The notes: generated from the sequence alone by a model not told the origin. A stretch of DNA of 64,000 bases from SZUA-430 sp964483585 (GCA_964483585.1 CAZABH010000015.1:1-64000), one strand, 5' to 3'. Shown: positions 8,401-17,545, counted from the stretch's first letter. Made by a program: numbers and translations.

Positions 8401-8513
8401 GGGCGGAACCTTAGCAGGCGCATGCCTGCCGTCCAGAGGAAGTGAGTCGCACGGATGCAGAAAATCCGTCTAGACTTGGGCTCGTGAATCGACCCGCTTT
8501 GGCAGGAGCCGAC

Positions 8514-10016
8514 ATGCCGTCCATGGACAAGGCCATCTTAAGCATAGACCAGGGTACGACCTCGAGCCGCGCGATCGTCTTTCGGGCCGATGGTGCGATC
8601 CTGGGCACGTGCCAGAAAGAGCATCGCCAGATCTATCCGCAGGATGGCTGGGTTGAGCATGATCCGGAAGAGATCTGGCAGGCCACGCTGCAGGTGATCA
8701 AGGGCGCGCTCGATGGCCGGGCGATGGCGTCATTGAGCGCGATCGGGATCACGAACCAGCGTGAAACCACTGTGGTCTGGGACCGACGGTCTGGCAAGGC
8801 GATCTACAATGCCATCGTGTGGCAGGATCGGCGGACGGCCAACCTGTGCGCGCGGCTGAAGGATCAGGGGCTCGAGCCCATGTTTTCGGCGCGCACGGGA
8901 TTGCTGCTGGACCCCTATTTCTCGGGAACCAAGGTCGCCTGGATTCTCGATCATGTGCCCGGCGCGCGCAAGCGTGCGCAGGACGGCGAGCTTGCCTTCG
9001 GCACGATCGACAGCTGGCTTGTCTACCGGTTGACGGGCGGCAAGGTTCACGCGACGGATACAACGAATGCCTCGCGCACCCTGCTCTACAACATCGCAAA
9101 ACGCGCATGGGACAGCGAGCTTCTGTCGGCGCTGAACGTGCCGTCGCAGCTGCTGCCAGATGTGCGGGACTCGGTCGCTGATTATGGTGTCACCGATGAC
9201 GTTCTGTTCGGTGCGCGCGTTGCCATCTGCGGCATTGCCGGTGACCAACAGGCAGCAACGGTTGGCCAGGCCTGCCTCAGAGAGGGGTTGATGAAGTCGA
9301 CCTATGGCACGGGCTGCTTTGCGCTGGTGAATACGGGCAACCGCATGGCCACATCGCACAACAGGCTCTTGTCCACCATTGCCTATTCGGTGAAGGGTGC
9401 CACGCACTATGCGCTCGAGGGCTCGATCTTCATGGCGGGGGCGACGATCCAGTGGCTGCGCGACGGGCTGAAGCTGTTCCCGAAGGCGTCGGATGTATCC
9501 GCCCTGGCGTTGCAGGCCAATCCGTCTTCGCGCGTCTACCTTGTGCCAGCTTTCGTCGGGCTTGGCGCGCCCTACTGGGATGCGGAGGCGCGCGGGGCAA
9601 TCATCGGGATGACGCGCGATAGCGGGCAGGCAGAGATCGCGCGCGCGGGGCTTGAGAGCGTTTGCTTCCAGACGCGTGACCTGCTCGAGGCGATGGCGAG
9701 CGACATGGCACGCGCGGGGCTCGGGCGCCCCGCGGCGCTGCGTGTCGATGGCGGCATGGTGGTGAATGACCTGTTCTGCCAGTGGCTGGCCAACCTGACA
9801 GGTTGCCCCATCGAGCGACCACAGGTGATCGAGACGACGGCACTGGGTGCCGCCTACCTTGCGGGCATGGGGGCCGGTGCCTATACGTCGCTGGATGAGA
9901 TTGCAGCCGCCTGGCGCTGCGAGCGACGCTTCGAGCCTGCGATCAGCCAGGACGAGCGCGACCTGCGGTACGCTGGCTGGAAGGCTGCGGTGCAACGGGT
10001 GCTCAGCACGGGCTGA
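8514..10016 (+). CDS. glpK: Glycerol kinase
   Basis: This 500-residue FGGY-family kinase makes sn-glycerol-3-phosphate from glycerol and ATP in the cytoplasm. The phosphate-1 loop SIDQGTTSSRAIVF lies near the N-terminus. GITNQRETTVVWD and the glycerol-binding region are conserved, as is the C-terminal LRVDGGMVVNDLFCQWLA. I chose ATG 8514 for the AGGAG at 8503-8507; ATG 8523 is an alternative. Open frame further upstream does not look coding. It precedes an aldolase-like gene by 58 bases. The glycerol-3-phosphate dehydrogenase gene is elsewhere (46.9 kb). Confidence 0.93.
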   Translation: MPSMDKAILSIDQGTTSSRAIVFRADGAILGTCQKEHRQIYPQDGWVEHDPEEIWQATLQVIKGALDGRAMASLSAIGITNQRETTVVWDRRSGKAIYNAIVWQDRRTANLCARLKDQGLEPMFSARTGLLLDPYFSGTKVAWILDHVPGARKRAQDGELAFGTIDSWLVYRLTGGKVHATDTTNASRTLLYNIAKRAWDSELLSALNVPSQLLPDVRDSVADYGVTDDVLFGARVAICGIAGDQQAATVGQACLREGLMKSTYGTGCFALVNTGNRMATSHNRLLSTIAYSVKGATHYALEGSIFMAGATIQWLRDGLKLFPKASDVSALALQANPSSRVYLVPAFVGLGAPYWDAEARGAIIGMTRDSGQAEIARAGLESVCFQTRDLLEAMASDMARAGLGRPAALRVDGGMVVNDLFCQWLANLTGCPIERPQVIETTALGAAYLAGMGAGAYTSLDEIAAAWRCERRFEPAISQDERDLRYAGWKAAVQRVLSTG

Positions 10017-10074
10017 TTTGACAGCTGTCAGGCGTCGGGGGCACTCTGGCACCAACGTCACAGGAGCCAAGAAC

Positions 10075-10851
10075 ATGTCTGCCGTTCCCATTCATGCCAT
10101 CCCGTCGGTCCGAGACAAGGTCTCGGCAGAAGAATGGCAACTCCGCACCGACCTGGCGGCTACCTACCGGCTTGTTGCCCACCATGGATGGGCGGACATG
10201 ATCTTCACGCACATCACGGTGCGCGTTCCCGGTCCGGAGCATCATTTCCTGATCAATCCCTATGGCATGCTGTTCGACGAGATCACGGCCTCAAGCCTGG
10301 TGAAGATCGACAGCGACGGGGCCAAGGTGATGGACAGCCCCTATCCGGTGAACCCGGCGGGGTTCACAATTCACTCGGCGATCCACGGTGCGCGCGACGA
10401 CGCCCATGCGGTCATTCATCTGCACACGGCAGACGGCGTTGCGGTGTCGTGCCAGGCGCACGGATTGCTGCCGATCAGCCAGCATGCGATGCTGGTGCAT
10501 GAGGATGTCGCGTATCATGAGTATGAGGGCGTCGCGCTGGACCATGACGAGCGGCCGCGGCTGATCCGGGACATGGGGCAGAAGAACCTCATGATCCTGC
10601 GCAACCATGGCACGCTGACGGTCGGGCATACATGCGCCGATGCGTTCATGCGCATCTATTACCTGGAGCGTGCCTGCACCATCCAGGTGCGCGCCTTGGC
10701 CGGTGGGTCCAAGCTGAACCCGACCATGGATGGCGTTGCCGAGAAGACGGCGGGCCAGGGACGCGGCGGGTTTGGAGGGTCGATGGGCAGCCTCGCCTGG
10801 CCGGGACTGCTGCGCCTGCTTGATCGCAAGGACCCGTCGTATCGCAACTGA
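10075..10851 (+). CDS. Class II aldolase/adducin family protein
   Basis: This 258-residue protein has the class II aldolase fold. The zinc-binding histidines lie in HAVIHLHTADGVAVSCQAHG, and the later NLMILRNHGTLTVGHTCADAF motif supplies the third ligand region. Family members include fuculose- and ribulose-phosphate aldolases, decarboxylases and proteins of unknown reaction. The C-terminal FGGSMGSLAWPGLLRLLDR matches the uncharacterised adducin-like subgroup. Start ATG 10075 follows AGGAG at 10062-10066. It is probably co-transcribed with the following molybdenum hydroxylase gene, 29 bases away. Confidence 0.82.
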   Translation: MSAVPIHAIPSVRDKVSAEEWQLRTDLAATYRLVAHHGWADMIFTHITVRVPGPEHHFLINPYGMLFDEITASSLVKIDSDGAKVMDSPYPVNPAGFTIHSAIHGARDDAHAVIHLHTADGVAVSCQAHGLLPISQHAMLVHEDVAYHEYEGVALDHDERPRLIRDMGQKNLMILRNHGTLTVGHTCADAFMRIYYLERACTIQVRALAGGSKLNPTMDGVAEKTAGQGRGGFGGSMGSLAWPGLLRLLDRKDPSYRN

Positions 10852-10880
10852 CGCCTGACGAATCCAAGGAACACACGCGC

Positions 10881-13181
10881 ATGAAATTCGGTGCAGGCCA
10901 GTCCGTTCGGCGGCTGGAGGATGATCGCCTTGTTCGAGGACGGGGACAGTTTGCTGATGACCTGATGCCTGCAGACTGCCTGCACGCGGCTCTTGTGCGC
11001 TCGCCACACGCCCATGCGCGCATACGCAGCGTGGACATCGAAGCCGCCCGAACGATGCCCGGCGTCGTTGCCGTCTATACGCACGCAGATACCCAGGCAG
11101 CTGGCCTCAAGCCCCTGCCCTGCACTGCCACGCTGCCCCATCGCGACGGGCGGGCCATGGTGGTTCCAGCGCGCCACGCTCTTGCCCGCGACAAGGTCAG
11201 CCATGCAGGCGAGCCTGTGGCAATGGTTGTTGCCACATCGGCGTTGCTGGCGCGTGATGCAGCCGAGCAGGTCAATGTCGACTATGAGGCCTTGCCCGTT
11301 GCCGTGGATACAGCCAGCGCCATCGGCGGCCCCGCCGTGCATGCGGAGTGCCCCGACAATGTTGCGCTGGACCATGAACTGGGCGACGCCGCGGCAACAG
11401 ATGCGGCGTTCGCGCGGGCGGCGCATGTGGTCTCGATCCGGCTTGTCAGCCAGCGCGTGGTCGTCAACGCGATGGAACCGCGGGCCTGTGTCGGCGCGTA
11501 CGATGGTGCGTCGGGACGCTATACCCTGCACACCGGATCCCAGGGCGTGCAGGGCATGCGCAATGCCATGGCCAAGCATGTGCTGGATGTTCCGCAGGAC
11601 AAGCTGCGGGTCGTGACGGGTGACGTGGGGGGGGGCTTCGGCATGAAGTCGTTCATCTATCACGAGTATCCGCTGGTGCTGTTTGCAGCGAAGCAGCTGG
11701 GTCGGCCTGTGAAGTGGACATCGGACCGCTCGGAGGCGTTCCTGTCCGACACGCAGGGTCGTGACAATGTCACGCAGTCCTCGATCGCGTTCGACAGTGA
11801 CCTGAAAGCGCTGGCCATACGAACGCACACCATTGCCGCGATGGGCGGACATTTGTCGATGTTCGCGCCTTATGTCCCCACGCTGGCGGCGCCCGGCATG
11901 CAGGTGGGCGTCTATGCCATCCCCTGCTTCCACACGCACACCCAATGCGTCTACACGAATACCGTTCCAGTCGATGCCTATCGCGGGGCGGGTCGGCCGG
12001 AGGCGGCCTATGTGATCGAGCGGCTGATCGACAAGGCCGCACTGGAGCTTGGCGTTGACCCGGTGGAGCTGAGGCGCCGGAATTTCATCACGCCTGCGCA
12101 GATGCCCTATGTCTTTCCGGCCAAGGGCACGATCGACAGTGGTGACTTCGCGCGGAACATGGATGATGCGCTGGAGATGGCGGCGTGGGCTTCGTTTCCG
12201 CAACGCGCCGAGGCGGCTCGCAAGCGCGGCCGGCTGGCGGGTATCGGCATGGCCTATTATGTCGAGAAGACTGCAGGCGGGTTCGAGATGGCACATGTCG
12301 AGGTGCGCGCGGATGGCGAAGTCCATGTCATTGCGGGGACACAATCGAACGGCCAAGGGCACGAGACGGCCTATGCGCAGGTTGTTGCGGCCGAACTTGG
12401 TGTGGATATCGGGCGCGTGAAGGTGTCCTTTGGCGATTCCGATCGGCTTGCGCATGGTGGCGGCACAGGTGGATCCCGATCATTGACGATGGCGGGCGGC
12501 GCCTCGCTCGTGGCGATCAAGGATGTGGTGTCGCGCGGTGCGGCGATTGCCGCCGCCACGCTGGGCGTTGCGGTGGACCGGGTCGTGTATCGCGACGGGA
12601 TGTTCCATGCTGATGGTGCGGACCAGGCTGTCGATCTTTTCGAGGTGGCGCGTATTGCCAAGGCGCAAGCGAACGAGGCGGGCATCGAGGGGCTTGCTGC
12701 AACGGGCGAGTACAAGAACCCAAGCAACACCTGGCCCAATGGCTGTCATGTCTGCGAGGTCGAGATCGACCCGGAAACCGGTGTGACCGAGATCGTGCGC
12801 TATACGGTCGTCGACGATTTCGGCACCGTGATCAATCCAATGCTGGTTGCCGGCCAGGTGCATGGCGGCGTTGTGCAAGGGCTTGGGCAAGCCATGGGCG
12901 AGGAGGCCGTCTATGACAGTGAAACGGGCCAGCTGCTGACGGGGTCGTTCATGGACTACTGGATGCCACGGGCGGACAACATGCCGTTGATCCAGTTCAA
13001 GATGAACGAGATCCCCTGCGCGACCAATCCGATGGGCGTGAAGGGGTGCGGTGAGGCCGGGACGGTCGGCGCCATGCCGGCTTACGTGAACGCCGTCGTC
13101 AATGCGCTTGCCTCGCGCGGGGTCCGGCACCTCGACATGCCGCTGACGCCGATGAAGGTTTGGGAAGCTGCGCGTGGCTGA
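10881..13181 (+). CDS. Xanthine dehydrogenase-family molybdopterin subunit, CoxL form II-like
   Basis: This 766-residue protein carries the molybdopterin-cytosine-dinucleotide domains of the xanthine oxidase family. The active-site loop reads AYRGAGR (366-372), the form II type, not AYRCSFR of true CO dehydrogenase. Family glycine-rich segments GDVGGGFGMKS and GTQSNGQGHET are present. The likely catalytic base is E725 in VKGCGEAGTVG. It hydroxylates some heterocycle, aldehyde or carboxylic substrate by inference. The medium (FAD) and small (2Fe-2S) subunit genes are absent here, so it is an orphan large subunit. The stop is followed directly by a palindromic repeat. Confidence 0.88.
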   Translation: MKFGAGQSVRRLEDDRLVRGRGQFADDLMPADCLHAALVRSPHAHARIRSVDIEAARTMPGVVAVYTHADTQAAGLKPLPCTATLPHRDGRAMVVPARHALARDKVSHAGEPVAMVVATSALLARDAAEQVNVDYEALPVAVDTASAIGGPAVHAECPDNVALDHELGDAAATDAAFARAAHVVSIRLVSQRVVVNAMEPRACVGAYDGASGRYTLHTGSQGVQGMRNAMAKHVLDVPQDKLRVVTGDVGGGFGMKSFIYHEYPLVLFAAKQLGRPVKWTSDRSEAFLSDTQGRDNVTQSSIAFDSDLKALAIRTHTIAAMGGHLSMFAPYVPTLAAPGMQVGVYAIPCFHTHTQCVYTNTVPVDAYRGAGRPEAAYVIERLIDKAALELGVDPVELRRRNFITPAQMPYVFPAKGTIDSGDFARNMDDALEMAAWASFPQRAEAARKRGRLAGIGMAYYVEKTAGGFEMAHVEVRADGEVHVIAGTQSNGQGHETAYAQVVAAELGVDIGRVKVSFGDSDRLAHGGGTGGSRSLTMAGGASLVAIKDVVSRGAAIAAATLGVAVDRVVYRDGMFHADGADQAVDLFEVARIAKAQANEAGIEGLAATGEYKNPSNTWPNGCHVCEVEIDPETGVTEIVRYTVVDDFGTVINPMLVAGQVHGGVVQGLGQAMGEEAVYDSETGQLLTGSFMDYWMPRADNMPLIQFKMNEIPCATNPMGVKGCGEAGTVGAMPAYVNAVVNALASRGVRHLDMPLTPMKVWEAARG

Positions 13182-13297
13182 GTTAATTTCGGTGACAGTG
13201 CACTTATCTCGGCCAACATTTGAGTGCGGCATTGATGATTAAGCACGAGATAAGTGCACTGTCACCGAAATTAACTCACACTGTCACCGAAATTAAC
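13182..13297. repeat. Palindromic repeat, copy 2, with extra partial arm
   Basis: A perfect 30-base inverted repeat occupies 13182-13211 and 13246-13275 around a 34-base loop, sharing the core TTTCGGTGACAGTGCACTTA with copy 1. A further truncated right arm, CACTGTCACCGAAATTAAC, lies at 13279-13297. The left arm begins on the base after the TGA of the CoxL-type gene. The extra arm ends on the first base of the complementary CTA stop of the ferredoxin gene. The element thus fills the whole convergent intergenic space. It could act as a two-way terminator. Confidence 0.88.
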
Positions 13298-13611
13298 TAG
13301 AGGCTTTCGGGGGCCAGCGTCAGCTCCAGGCCGTCGAGGTCGTCGGTGAGGCGGATCTGGCAGGCGAGGCGCGAGTTGTCCTGGACGGCAACACCGAAGT
13401 CGAGCATGTCGACTTCCTGCTGCTGGGCCTGTGGCAGGCGGGATTCCCAGGCTTCGGCCACGTAGACGTGGCAGGTTGCACAGGCGCATGCGCCACCGCA
13501 TTCGGCTGCCATGGGCAAGTTCGCATCGCGGATGACTTCCATGGCGGACCAGTCGTCTCGGCCGGTCAGCTCGTGGACGGTGCCGTTGCGGTCGGTGACG
13601 ATCAGTTTCAT
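13297..13611 (-). CDS. 2Fe-2S ferredoxin, adrenodoxin/putidaredoxin type
   Basis: This 104-residue ferredoxin has the ligand pattern C-X5-C-X2-C in ECGGACACATCHVYV plus a fourth Cys in SRLACQIRLTDDLDG, as in vertebrate-type and putidaredoxin-type proteins that serve P450s, Rieske oxygenases or Fe-S assembly. ATG 13611 overlaps the reductase stop by four bases (ATGA), implying translational coupling. An in-frame extension to 13686 lies inside the reductase gene and is not needed. No P450 or oxygenase gene is adjacent, so the acceptor is unknown. Confidence 0.88.
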   Translation of the reverse strand: MKLIVTDRNGTVHELTGRDDWSAMEVIRDANLPMAAECGGACACATCHVYVAEAWESRLPQAQQQEVDMLDFGVAVQDNSRLACQIRLTDDLDGLELTLAPESL

Positions 13612-14654
13612 GCCACACCCAATTTCTTCTGAAGGCTTGAGGAGGAGGTCGTGTACTGGAAGCGAAGTTTCTCGTCCGGGCGACAATAACGGAAGGCCTG
13701 CTGTGCCATCAGAGCGCCTTCGTGGAAGCCCGAGAGGATCAGCTTCAGCTTGCCTGGATAGGTGTTGATGTCGCCGATGGCGAAGATGCCGGGCACGCTG
13801 CTCTCGAAGGTGGCCGTGTCGACCGGGATCAGGTTTTCATTCAGGTTGAGGCCGAAATTTGCCACGGGGCCCAGCTTCATCGTCAGGCCGAAGAACGGCA
13901 GCAGCGTATCGCAGGGCAGCGAGAAGTCTCCGCGCTCCTTGTTGTTGAGGGTGATCGCGCTCAGCGCACCTTCAGCCCCCTGAAGCGCCTTCATGTTGGC
14001 GACGATGAATTCCATCTTTCCCTCGGCCACGAGCGCGCGCATCTTGTTGACACTGTCGGGGGCGGCGCGGAAGCCATCGCGGTGGTGGACGAGGGTCAGC
14101 TTGCGCACGATCGGCTGGAGGTTCAGCGTCCAGTCGAGCGCGGAGTCGCCGCCGCCTGCGATCACGAGTGTGCGATCGCGGAACGTGTCCATCTTTCGCA
14201 CAGCGTAGAAGACCGACTTGCCTTCATAGGCCTCGATGCCGGCGATGGGCGGACGCTTGGGCGTGAAGCTGCCACCGCCGGCAGCGACCACCACGCAGCG
14301 CGCCGTGATGCGCGTGCCGGCGTCGGTCGTCACGGTCCAGCCGTCGCCCGCCTTCTCGAGACGCTCGGCCATCTGTCCCAAGTGGTAGGTCGCGTTGAAA
14401 GGCTTGATCTGGTCGAGCAGTCGATCGGTCAGCCCTTGCCCGGTCACCTCGACAAGGCCGGGAATGTCGTAGATGGGCTTTTCCGGATAGAGTTCGGTGC
14501 ACTGGCCACCGGGGCGATCGAGGATATCGATCAGGTGGGTCTTGAGGTCGAGAAGACCCAACTCGAACACCGCAAAGAGGCCTGTGGGACCGGCGCCGAT
14601 GATGACGACATCCGTCGTGTGCTCGGCTCCGGGCGGGGCAACCGCAATCGACAT
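13608..14654 (-). CDS. Ferredoxin-NADP reductase, thioredoxin-reductase-like
   Basis: This 348-residue flavoprotein has an FAD-binding VVIIGAGPTGLFAVFELG near the N-terminus and an NADP-binding VIAGGGDSALDW in the middle. There is no CxxC redox pair, which separates it from thioredoxin reductase and fits the YumC/TrxR-like ferredoxin-NADP reductases (EC 1.18.1.2). A C-terminal GDINTYPGKLKLI region contacts the flavin. A purine-rich AGAAGAGAG precedes the start. The downstream overlapping gene encodes a 2Fe-2S ferredoxin, its likely partner. Confidence 0.9.
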   Translation of the reverse strand: MSIAVAPPGAEHTTDVVIIGAGPTGLFAVFELGLLDLKTHLIDILDRPGGQCTELYPEKPIYDIPGLVEVTGQGLTDRLLDQIKPFNATYHLGQMAERLEKAGDGWTVTTDAGTRITARCVVVAAGGGSFTPKRPPIAGIEAYEGKSVFYAVRKMDTFRDRTLVIAGGGDSALDWTLNLQPIVRKLTLVHHRDGFRAAPDSVNKMRALVAEGKMEFIVANMKALQGAEGALSAITLNNKERGDFSLPCDTLLPFFGLTMKLGPVANFGLNLNENLIPVDTATFESSVPGIFAIGDINTYPGKLKLILSGFHEGALMAQQAFRYCRPDEKLRFQYTTSSSSLQKKLGVA

Positions 14655-14834
14655 ATCACATCTCTCTTCTGTTATTCATATCATTATGTGTATTTTACAT
14701 GTGAATTGGATCAAGCGCCATAGGCCTTGAAAGCACGCCCCCATTGTGGTGCGCGTCCGCGTGACGCGTTGCCGCCCATGGGCTGACCCGCCATATCCGC
14801 AATTGGTCGGCGAAAGACAAGAGGGATGACTGCG

Positions 14835-15185
14835 ATGAAAACGCACGAGGCTGACCGCGACGGCGTGGCGGCGAAAGACTGCGCGGGCATGGCCGATGTC
14901 CGGCGCGAGATCGACCGTATCGATCGTGCGCTGGTGCGTTTGCTTGCCGAACGTCTGACCTATATCGAGCGTGCCGGGCACATCAAGCCAACGCGCAGTT
15001 CGGTGCGTGACGAGGACCGCATTCGCGACGTGCTGGCGAAGGTGAAGGCGACCTGCGAGATCGAGGGCTTTCCCTATGCCATCGCCGAGCCCGTGTGGCG
15101 GCAGCTGATGGAAGGCTGCATCGCGCATGAGTTCGTGGTCTTCGATGGCCGCGACACGGGTCGCGCGAAGACCGCCAGCGCCTGA
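14835..15185 (+). CDS. Chorismate mutase, AroQ type
   Basis: This 116-residue protein matches the all-helical AroQ domain. It has VRREIDRIDRALVRLLAERL in the first helix with the catalytic Arg, ERAGHIK, and RDEDRIRDVLAKVK with the second active-site Arg. It converts chorismate to prephenate for Phe and Tyr synthesis, or may act in a specialised pathway. ATG 14835 is favoured because GAGGG (14821-14825) lies at good spacing; ATG 14826 would abut that site. It is followed after 11 bases by the sulfatase-type gene. Confidence 0.85.
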   Translation: MKTHEADRDGVAAKDCAGMADVRREIDRIDRALVRLLAERLTYIERAGHIKPTRSSVRDEDRIRDVLAKVKATCEIEGFPYAIAEPVWRQLMEGCIAHEFVVFDGRDTGRAKTASA

Positions 15186-15196
15186 GGGGGCGTTCC

Positions 15197-16720
15197 ATGC
15201 ATCGCAACGTGCTGTTCATCACGGCGGACCAGTGGCGCGGTGACTGCCTGTCGGCGCTTGGGCACCGGGTGGTGCGCACGCCGCATCTGGACCGGCTGGC
15301 GCGCGAGGGCGTGCTGTTTGCCAACCATGTCTGCAATACAGCGCCGTGCTCGCCGGCGCGCGCGACGCTGCATACGGGGCTCTACCAGCACAATCACCGC
15401 GTGGCGATGAATGGCACGCCGCTGGACCGTCGGCATACGAACTGGGCGCTGGAGGCGCGCGCGGCAGGACACGACCCTGCCCTGATCGGCTACACCGACC
15501 AGACCCCGGATCCGCGCGATGTTGCACATGACGATCCGCGCCTGACGACCTACGAGAACGTGCTGCCCGGGCTGAACCCGATTGCACATGTGGGGATGGA
15601 CAGCCCTGGTCCGTGGGCGGACTATTTGCGGGCGCGGGGCTATCAGCTGCCCGATCCCGAACGCTTCGTCATCTGGATGCGCGAGAGCGGGCCTGACTAT
15701 GAGGACGGCGCGGAGGTGCCGAAGCCCTGGCTGATCCGCGCCGAGGACAACGACACGACGTGGCATATCGACCGGGCGATCGACTTCATCAGTGCCAGGC
15801 GCGCCCAGGGTTTCATGCTGCACCTGTCTTTGCTCAGGCCCCATCCGCCATGGATTGCTTCGGAGCCCTGGAACAGGATGTATGACCCGCAAAGCGTGCC
15901 GATGCCCCTGCGAGCCGTGAGCCGCGAGGCCGAGGGTCGGCAACATCCCTGGCTGGCGCATCATCTTTCCCACCCGCTGCACACCGCGCCCGATGACCTG
16001 CGCCAGTTGCAGCGCATGCGGGCGGTCTATTACGGGCTGATAAGCGAGGTCGATGCAGGGCTGGGGCGTCTGTTCGACCATCTGCGGAAAGAAGGCCTGT
16101 GGGACACGACGCTGATCATCTTCACCAGTGACCATGGCGAGCAGCTGGGCGACCACTGGATGCTGGGAAAGGCTGGCTATTTCGATGAGTCGTTCCATGT
16201 GCCGTTGATCATCCGCGATCCGGCGGCAGCGGCAGACGGCACGCGCGGGCGGATGGTCGAGGCCTTCACCGAACACGTCGACATCATGCCGACGCTGCTC
16301 GCACACATGGATATTCCGGTGCCGCCGCAATGCGACGGGGCGGCGTTGCAGCCCTTCCTTCGAGCAACGGGACCCGAATGCTGGCGGACGCACGCGCATT
16401 GGACCTATGATTTCCGCGACGCGAGCTTCGATGGGCCAGAGCAGGCGCTGGGGCTGACGCTGCACCAGTGCAACCTGGCTGTGATCCGCGACCGGCGCTT
16501 CAAGTATGTGCACTTTGCAGGGCTTGAGCCGCTGCTCTTCGACCTGGCAAGCGATCCCGGTGCGTTCGTCAACCTGGCGCCACGTGACGCTTACCAGACG
16601 ATCGCCCTTCAGTATGCGCAGGCGCTGATTTCGTGGCGGCTGCGCCATGAAGATCAGACGCTGACGCACATGATGGCAAGCCCGCAAGGACTGGTCAGCC
16701 GGCCGGCCCCACGGGCTTGA
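15197..16720 (+). CDS. Sulfatase / phosphonate monoester hydrolase-like enzyme
   Basis: This 507-residue alkaline-phosphatase-superfamily enzyme has the CxPxR signature as NTAPCSPARATLHTG, where C51 would be converted to formylglycine. Metal ligands appear as ITADQWRGD near the N-terminus and FTSDHGEQLGDHW. Length and the absence of a signal peptide fit the cytoplasmic phosphonate monoester hydrolase/arylsulfatase group. Substrates could be sulfate, phosphate diester or phosphonate esters. No formylglycine-generating enzyme gene is in the window. Its stop is directly abutted by the stop of the convergent metallo-hydrolase gene. Confidence 0.85.
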   Translation: MHRNVLFITADQWRGDCLSALGHRVVRTPHLDRLAREGVLFANHVCNTAPCSPARATLHTGLYQHNHRVAMNGTPLDRRHTNWALEARAAGHDPALIGYTDQTPDPRDVAHDDPRLTTYENVLPGLNPIAHVGMDSPGPWADYLRARGYQLPDPERFVIWMRESGPDYEDGAEVPKPWLIRAEDNDTTWHIDRAIDFISARRAQGFMLHLSLLRPHPPWIASEPWNRMYDPQSVPMPLRAVSREAEGRQHPWLAHHLSHPLHTAPDDLRQLQRMRAVYYGLISEVDAGLGRLFDHLRKEGLWDTTLIIFTSDHGEQLGDHWMLGKAGYFDESFHVPLIIRDPAAAADGTRGRMVEAFTEHVDIMPTLLAHMDIPVPPQCDGAALQPFLRATGPECWRTHAHWTYDFRDASFDGPEQALGLTLHQCNLAVIRDRRFKYVHFAGLEPLLFDLASDPGAFVNLAPRDAYQTIALQYAQALISWRLRHEDQTLTHMMASPQGLVSRPAPRA

Positions 16721-17545
16721 TCAGATCAGATTGACGCGCATGTTGTCGCGCGTGACGAGGCAACCGTTCCACGCGGCGAGGGCGTGGGCTTCGAGTTCTT
16801 CCATGAAGTGATCCTCGTGGTCGGGATCGTGATGGAAGATCGCCAGTCTCCGTGCGCCTGCGGCCTGGGCAAGGCGCATGCCTTCCTGCCACGTCGAGTG
16901 GCCCCAGCCGCGGCGGGACGGGAACTCGGCGTCGGTGTAGGTGCAATCATAGATGAAGAGATCCGTCCCCTCGATGAGGGCGAGGATGTTCTGGTCGGGC
17001 TGGCCGGGCGTGTGCTCGGTATCCGTGACGTAGCATACCGACTTGCCCTTGTAGTCGATGCGGTAGCCCGTGGCTCCGTCGGGATGGTTGAGGCGTGTCG
17101 TGCGCACGTGGATGTCGGGGGCGATGTTGAACGTGTCGCCCGCGCGGAAGTCCACAAACTCGATCTGCGCCTTCATGATGTCGATGGGAACCGGGAAGAA
17201 GGGATGCGTCATCTGGCCCGCGAGGACATTCTGGATGCTGAGGCCGGCGTCGAGATGGCCGGCCATGATGCGAAAATGGTGCCCCTCGGTGAAGGCTGGC
17301 TGAAAGAACGGAAAGCCGTGGATATGGTCCCAGTGCGTGTGGGACATGAGGATCGTTGCCTCGCGGAGCTGCTTGCGCAGGAACCACTTTCCGAGATTGC
17401 GCACGCCAGTTCCAAGGTCGAAGATCACGCGACGGCCGCCCATGGCGACCTCGACGCAGCTTGTGTTGCCGCCATAGGTCAGGTGATGAGAACCCGGACA
17501 GGCGACTGTCCCGCGCGTACCCCAGAATTTGACCTTGAAACCCAT
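16721..17545 (-). CDS. MBL-fold metallo-hydrolase
   Basis: This 274-residue protein has a metallo-beta-lactamase fold with the metal-binding HTHWDH at 69-74 (ILMSHTHWDHIHGFPFF), and a later IFHHDPDHEDHFMEE that supplies further ligands. The N-terminal KFWGTRGTVACPG resembles the RNase Z and PhnP-like branch, whose members cleave phosphodiester bonds including cyclic ones. The exact substrate is not inferable. Its stop touches the sulfatase stop, with no intergenic base between the convergent genes. Confidence 0.82.
   Translation of the reverse strand: MGFKVKFWGTRGTVACPGSHHLTYGGNTSCVEVAMGGRRVIFDLGTGVRNLGKWFLRKQLREATILMSHTHWDHIHGFPFFQPAFTEGHHFRIMAGHLDAGLSIQNVLAGQMTHPFFPVPIDIMKAQIEFVDFRAGDTFNIAPDIHVRTTRLNHPDGATGYRIDYKGKSVCYVTDTEHTPGQPDQNILALIEGTDLFIYDCTYTDAEFPSRRGWGHSTWQEGMRLAQAAGARRLAIFHHDPDHEDHFMEELEAHALAAWNGCLVTRDNMRVNLI

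Noticed and set aside
6529..13297. The two palindromes as attachment sites or terminal repeats bounding a mobile island
   Set aside because: They enclose ordinary genes (nadK, moaA, glpK) and no integrase or transposase; each is itself a complete palindrome at a convergent junction.
15074..16687. Long antisense frame opposite the sulfatase-type gene
   Set aside because: No recognisable domain and His/Arg/Gln-rich composition; the sense frame has the CSPAR and metal-binding motifs.
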